Positions 5,948 to 7,171 of a stretch of DNA of 7,171 bases are shown piece by piece. The notes below the pieces were generated by a model. That model searched no databases, was not told the origin of the DNA, and saw only the letters and a list, made by a program, of their open reading frames with translations. Numbering within the stretch: position 1 is the stretch's first letter; every line of letters starts with the position of its first letter. The stretch is from contig CBFHQG010000106.1 in NCBI GenBank assembly GCA_965657825.1, positions 1-7,171 of the forward strand. Direction: 5' to 3'. Made by a program: the position numbers and the translations under genes. The DNA is from M55B157 sp965657825 (GTDB lineage Bacteria > Actinomycetota > Actinomycetes > S36-B12).

Positions 5948-7171
5948 CGCACGGCCTCGTCACCATCCGAGCCGTGCAGCCGACGGGCTGCCTCCGCTAT
6001 CGATCCGCTCATACTCGGATACACCGTGAAGGCCGAGGCGAGAGCATCGACATCGAGTCGGGCATCGACGGCCAGGGTGATGGAGTGGATGAGTTCGCTG
6101 GCCTGCGGCGCGACTACCACTCCCCCGATGACGATCCGCGAACTGCGGCGACAGAACACCTTCACGAACCCGTGCGTGATCCCCTGCATCTTCGCCCGGG
6201 CGTTGGTTGCGAGCGGGAGCAGGACGGCATCGGCGGTCACCTCGCCGGCATCGATCTGACGCTGGGTTACGCCCACCGTGGCGATCTCGGGATCGGTGAA
6301 GACCGTGCTGGACACCGTCGACAGACGCAGAGGTGACACGGCATCGCCCAGCGCGTGCCACATCGCAATCCGACCCTGCATGGCAGCGACGGAGGCGAGC
6401 ATGAGCACCCCGGTCACATCACCGGCGGCGTAGACCCCGCGGACCGAGGTTCGAGAAACCCGATCGACGCTGATGAATCCACGATCGTCGGTGAGGATCC
6501 CGTTCTCCTCCAGACCGAGGTCATCGGAGTTCGGCAAGGAACCGACGGCGAGGAGGACGTGCGATCCACCGATGACCCGGCCATCTTCGAGAGTGACCTC
6601 GACTCCGCTGTCGGTTCGGACCGCGCCGACTGCTCGCGAGCGCGATAGCACCGTCATACCGCGTTCTGCGAACACATCCTCGACGACGGCCGCGGCATCC
6701 GGGTCCTCTCCGGGCAGCACCCGATCGCGGCTGGAGACCAGGACGACATCGGAACCCAGCGCGTTATAGGCCGAGGCGAACTCCGCTCCGGTGACACCGG
6801 AACCGACCACGATGAGCCGCTCAGGAAGTTCGGCGAGGTCGTACAACTGCTCCCAGGTGAGGATGCGCTCGCCATCGGGCACCGCATCCGCCAGGATGCG
6901 AGGGCGCGCCCCGGTCGCGAGCAGCACCACGTCAGCAGGTAGGTGCTCGACCTGACCGTCGATCGTGGTCACCTGCACCGACTCCGGTGAGTCCAGCCGA
7001 CCCCATCCCCGCATGATCCGTACCCCGTCACGATCCATCCGGTCGGCGATGTCATGGCTTTGGGCACGCGCCAGGTCCAGGATGCGACGGTTGATCCGTG
7101 ACAGGTCAGCCTTCCCGGACTGATCCTTCGCAGCGGCGATCAGCGTCTTACTCGGTACGCAGTCGGTGAGC
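5941..7171 (-). CDS. lpdA: LpdA-like NAD(P)H flavoprotein disulfide reductase / NAD(P)H-quinone dehydrogenase (N-terminus cut off)
   Basis: This FAD-dependent pyridine nucleotide-disulfide oxidoreductase resembles M. tuberculosis LpdA (Rv3303c), an NAD(P)H:quinone reductase named after lipoamide dehydrogenase but not one. Reading back from the TGA at 5943-5941, the frame is open to the right edge, giving 409 residues. The missing N-terminus (a few dozen residues) should hold the first FAD-binding GxGxxG. The visible part starts LTDCVPSKTL, with the Cys of the disulfide region at 7161-7159. It continues with ATGARPR, the NAD(P)H-binding GSGVTG (near 6804-6787) and the FAD-binding VYAAGDVTG (near 6435-6409). 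The dimerisation domain starts at VFTDPEIATVG. Near the C-terminus YPSMSGSIAEAARR stands where lipoamide dehydrogenases have HPT(L)SE, so the catalytic His-Glu pair is missing, as in LpdA. An internal ATG at 7038 is not the start, because conserved sequence continues upstream of it. Its promoter lies outside the window. Confidence 0.92.
   Translation of the reverse strand, partial: LTDCVPSKTLIAAAKDQSGKADLSRINRRILDLARAQSHDIADRMDRDGVRIMRGWGRLDSPESVQVTTIDGQVEHLPADVVLLATGARPRILADAVPDGERILTWEQLYDLAELPERLIVVGSGVTGAEFASAYNALGSDVVLVSSRDRVLPGEDPDAAAVVEDVFAERGMTVLSRSRAVGAVRTDSGVEVTLEDGRVIGGSHVLLAVGSLPNSDDLGLEENGILTDDRGFISVDRVSRTSVRGVYAAGDVTGVLMLASVAAMQGRIAMWHALGDAVSPLRLSTVSSTVFTDPEIATVGVTQRQIDAGEVTADAVLLPLATNARAKMQGITHGFVKVFCRRSSRIVIGGVVVAPQASELIHSITLAVDARLDVDALASAFTVYPSMSGSIAEAARRLHGSDGDEAVRP

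Noticed and set aside
5208..5966. 252-codon minus-strand frame opposite the membrane protein
   Set aside because: Its Thr/Ala/Glu repeats are the complement of the Gly-rich repeat DNA, and the plus frame has a signal peptide and membrane segment. It also runs past the flavoprotein stop in another frame.

Overview
The window comes from a high-G+C Gram-positive bacterium (Actinomycetota). The evidence is the strong G/C bias at third codon positions, GTG starts, genes that appear to be leaderless, and a gene set typical of that phylum: biotin ligase, acyl-CoA carboxylase beta, a small epsilon subunit, Maf, acyl-CoA carboxylase alpha and an LpdA-type flavoprotein. The same families lie close together in Mycobacterium tuberculosis (birA, accD5, accE5, maf, accA3 and, further on, lpdA). 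I cannot place the genus. A non-mycobacterial actinomycete, for example of the Micrococcales, is a guess.

Layout from left to right. Positions 1-291 (minus) hold the first 97 codons of biotin-protein ligase birA, cut by the window edge. It diverges from accD/pccB (319-1905, plus) across 27 bp that hold a nearly symmetric -10 element. The small epsilon subunit accE (1902-2126, plus) overlaps the accD stop by 4 nt. Maf pyrophosphatase (2161-2763, minus) lies convergent to accE and divergent from accA. accA (2809-4569, plus) encodes biotin carboxylase fused to biotin carboxyl carrier protein. An uncharacterised secreted or membrane protein with a Cys cluster and a Gly-Phe-Asp-rich tail follows (4602-5927, plus). 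It converges on a LpdA-like NAD(P)H flavoprotein disulfide reductase (5941 to beyond the right edge, minus), with a hairpin at the junction.

How the genes work together. AccA carboxylates its own biotin-carrying lysine, AccD moves the carboxyl group to an acyl-CoA, AccE is the actinobacterial stabilising subunit, and BirA attaches the biotin. One locus therefore encodes the complete enzyme and its modifying ligase. An Asp at the AccD specificity position points to propionyl-CoA as the preferred substrate, giving methylmalonyl-CoA. Maf is a house-cleaning nucleotide pyrophosphatase, and the flavoprotein probably reduces quinones or handles redox stress. Neither has an obvious mechanistic link to the carboxylase.

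Most of the window is core metabolism. The less ordinary points are the membrane protein at 4602-5927, the repeated leaderless promoter geometry, the two divergent gene pairs that may each share a symmetric -10, and maf lying inverted inside the carboxylase cluster. I saw no mobile element, CRISPR array, tRNA or rRNA, and no gene-free stretch longer than about 50 bp.
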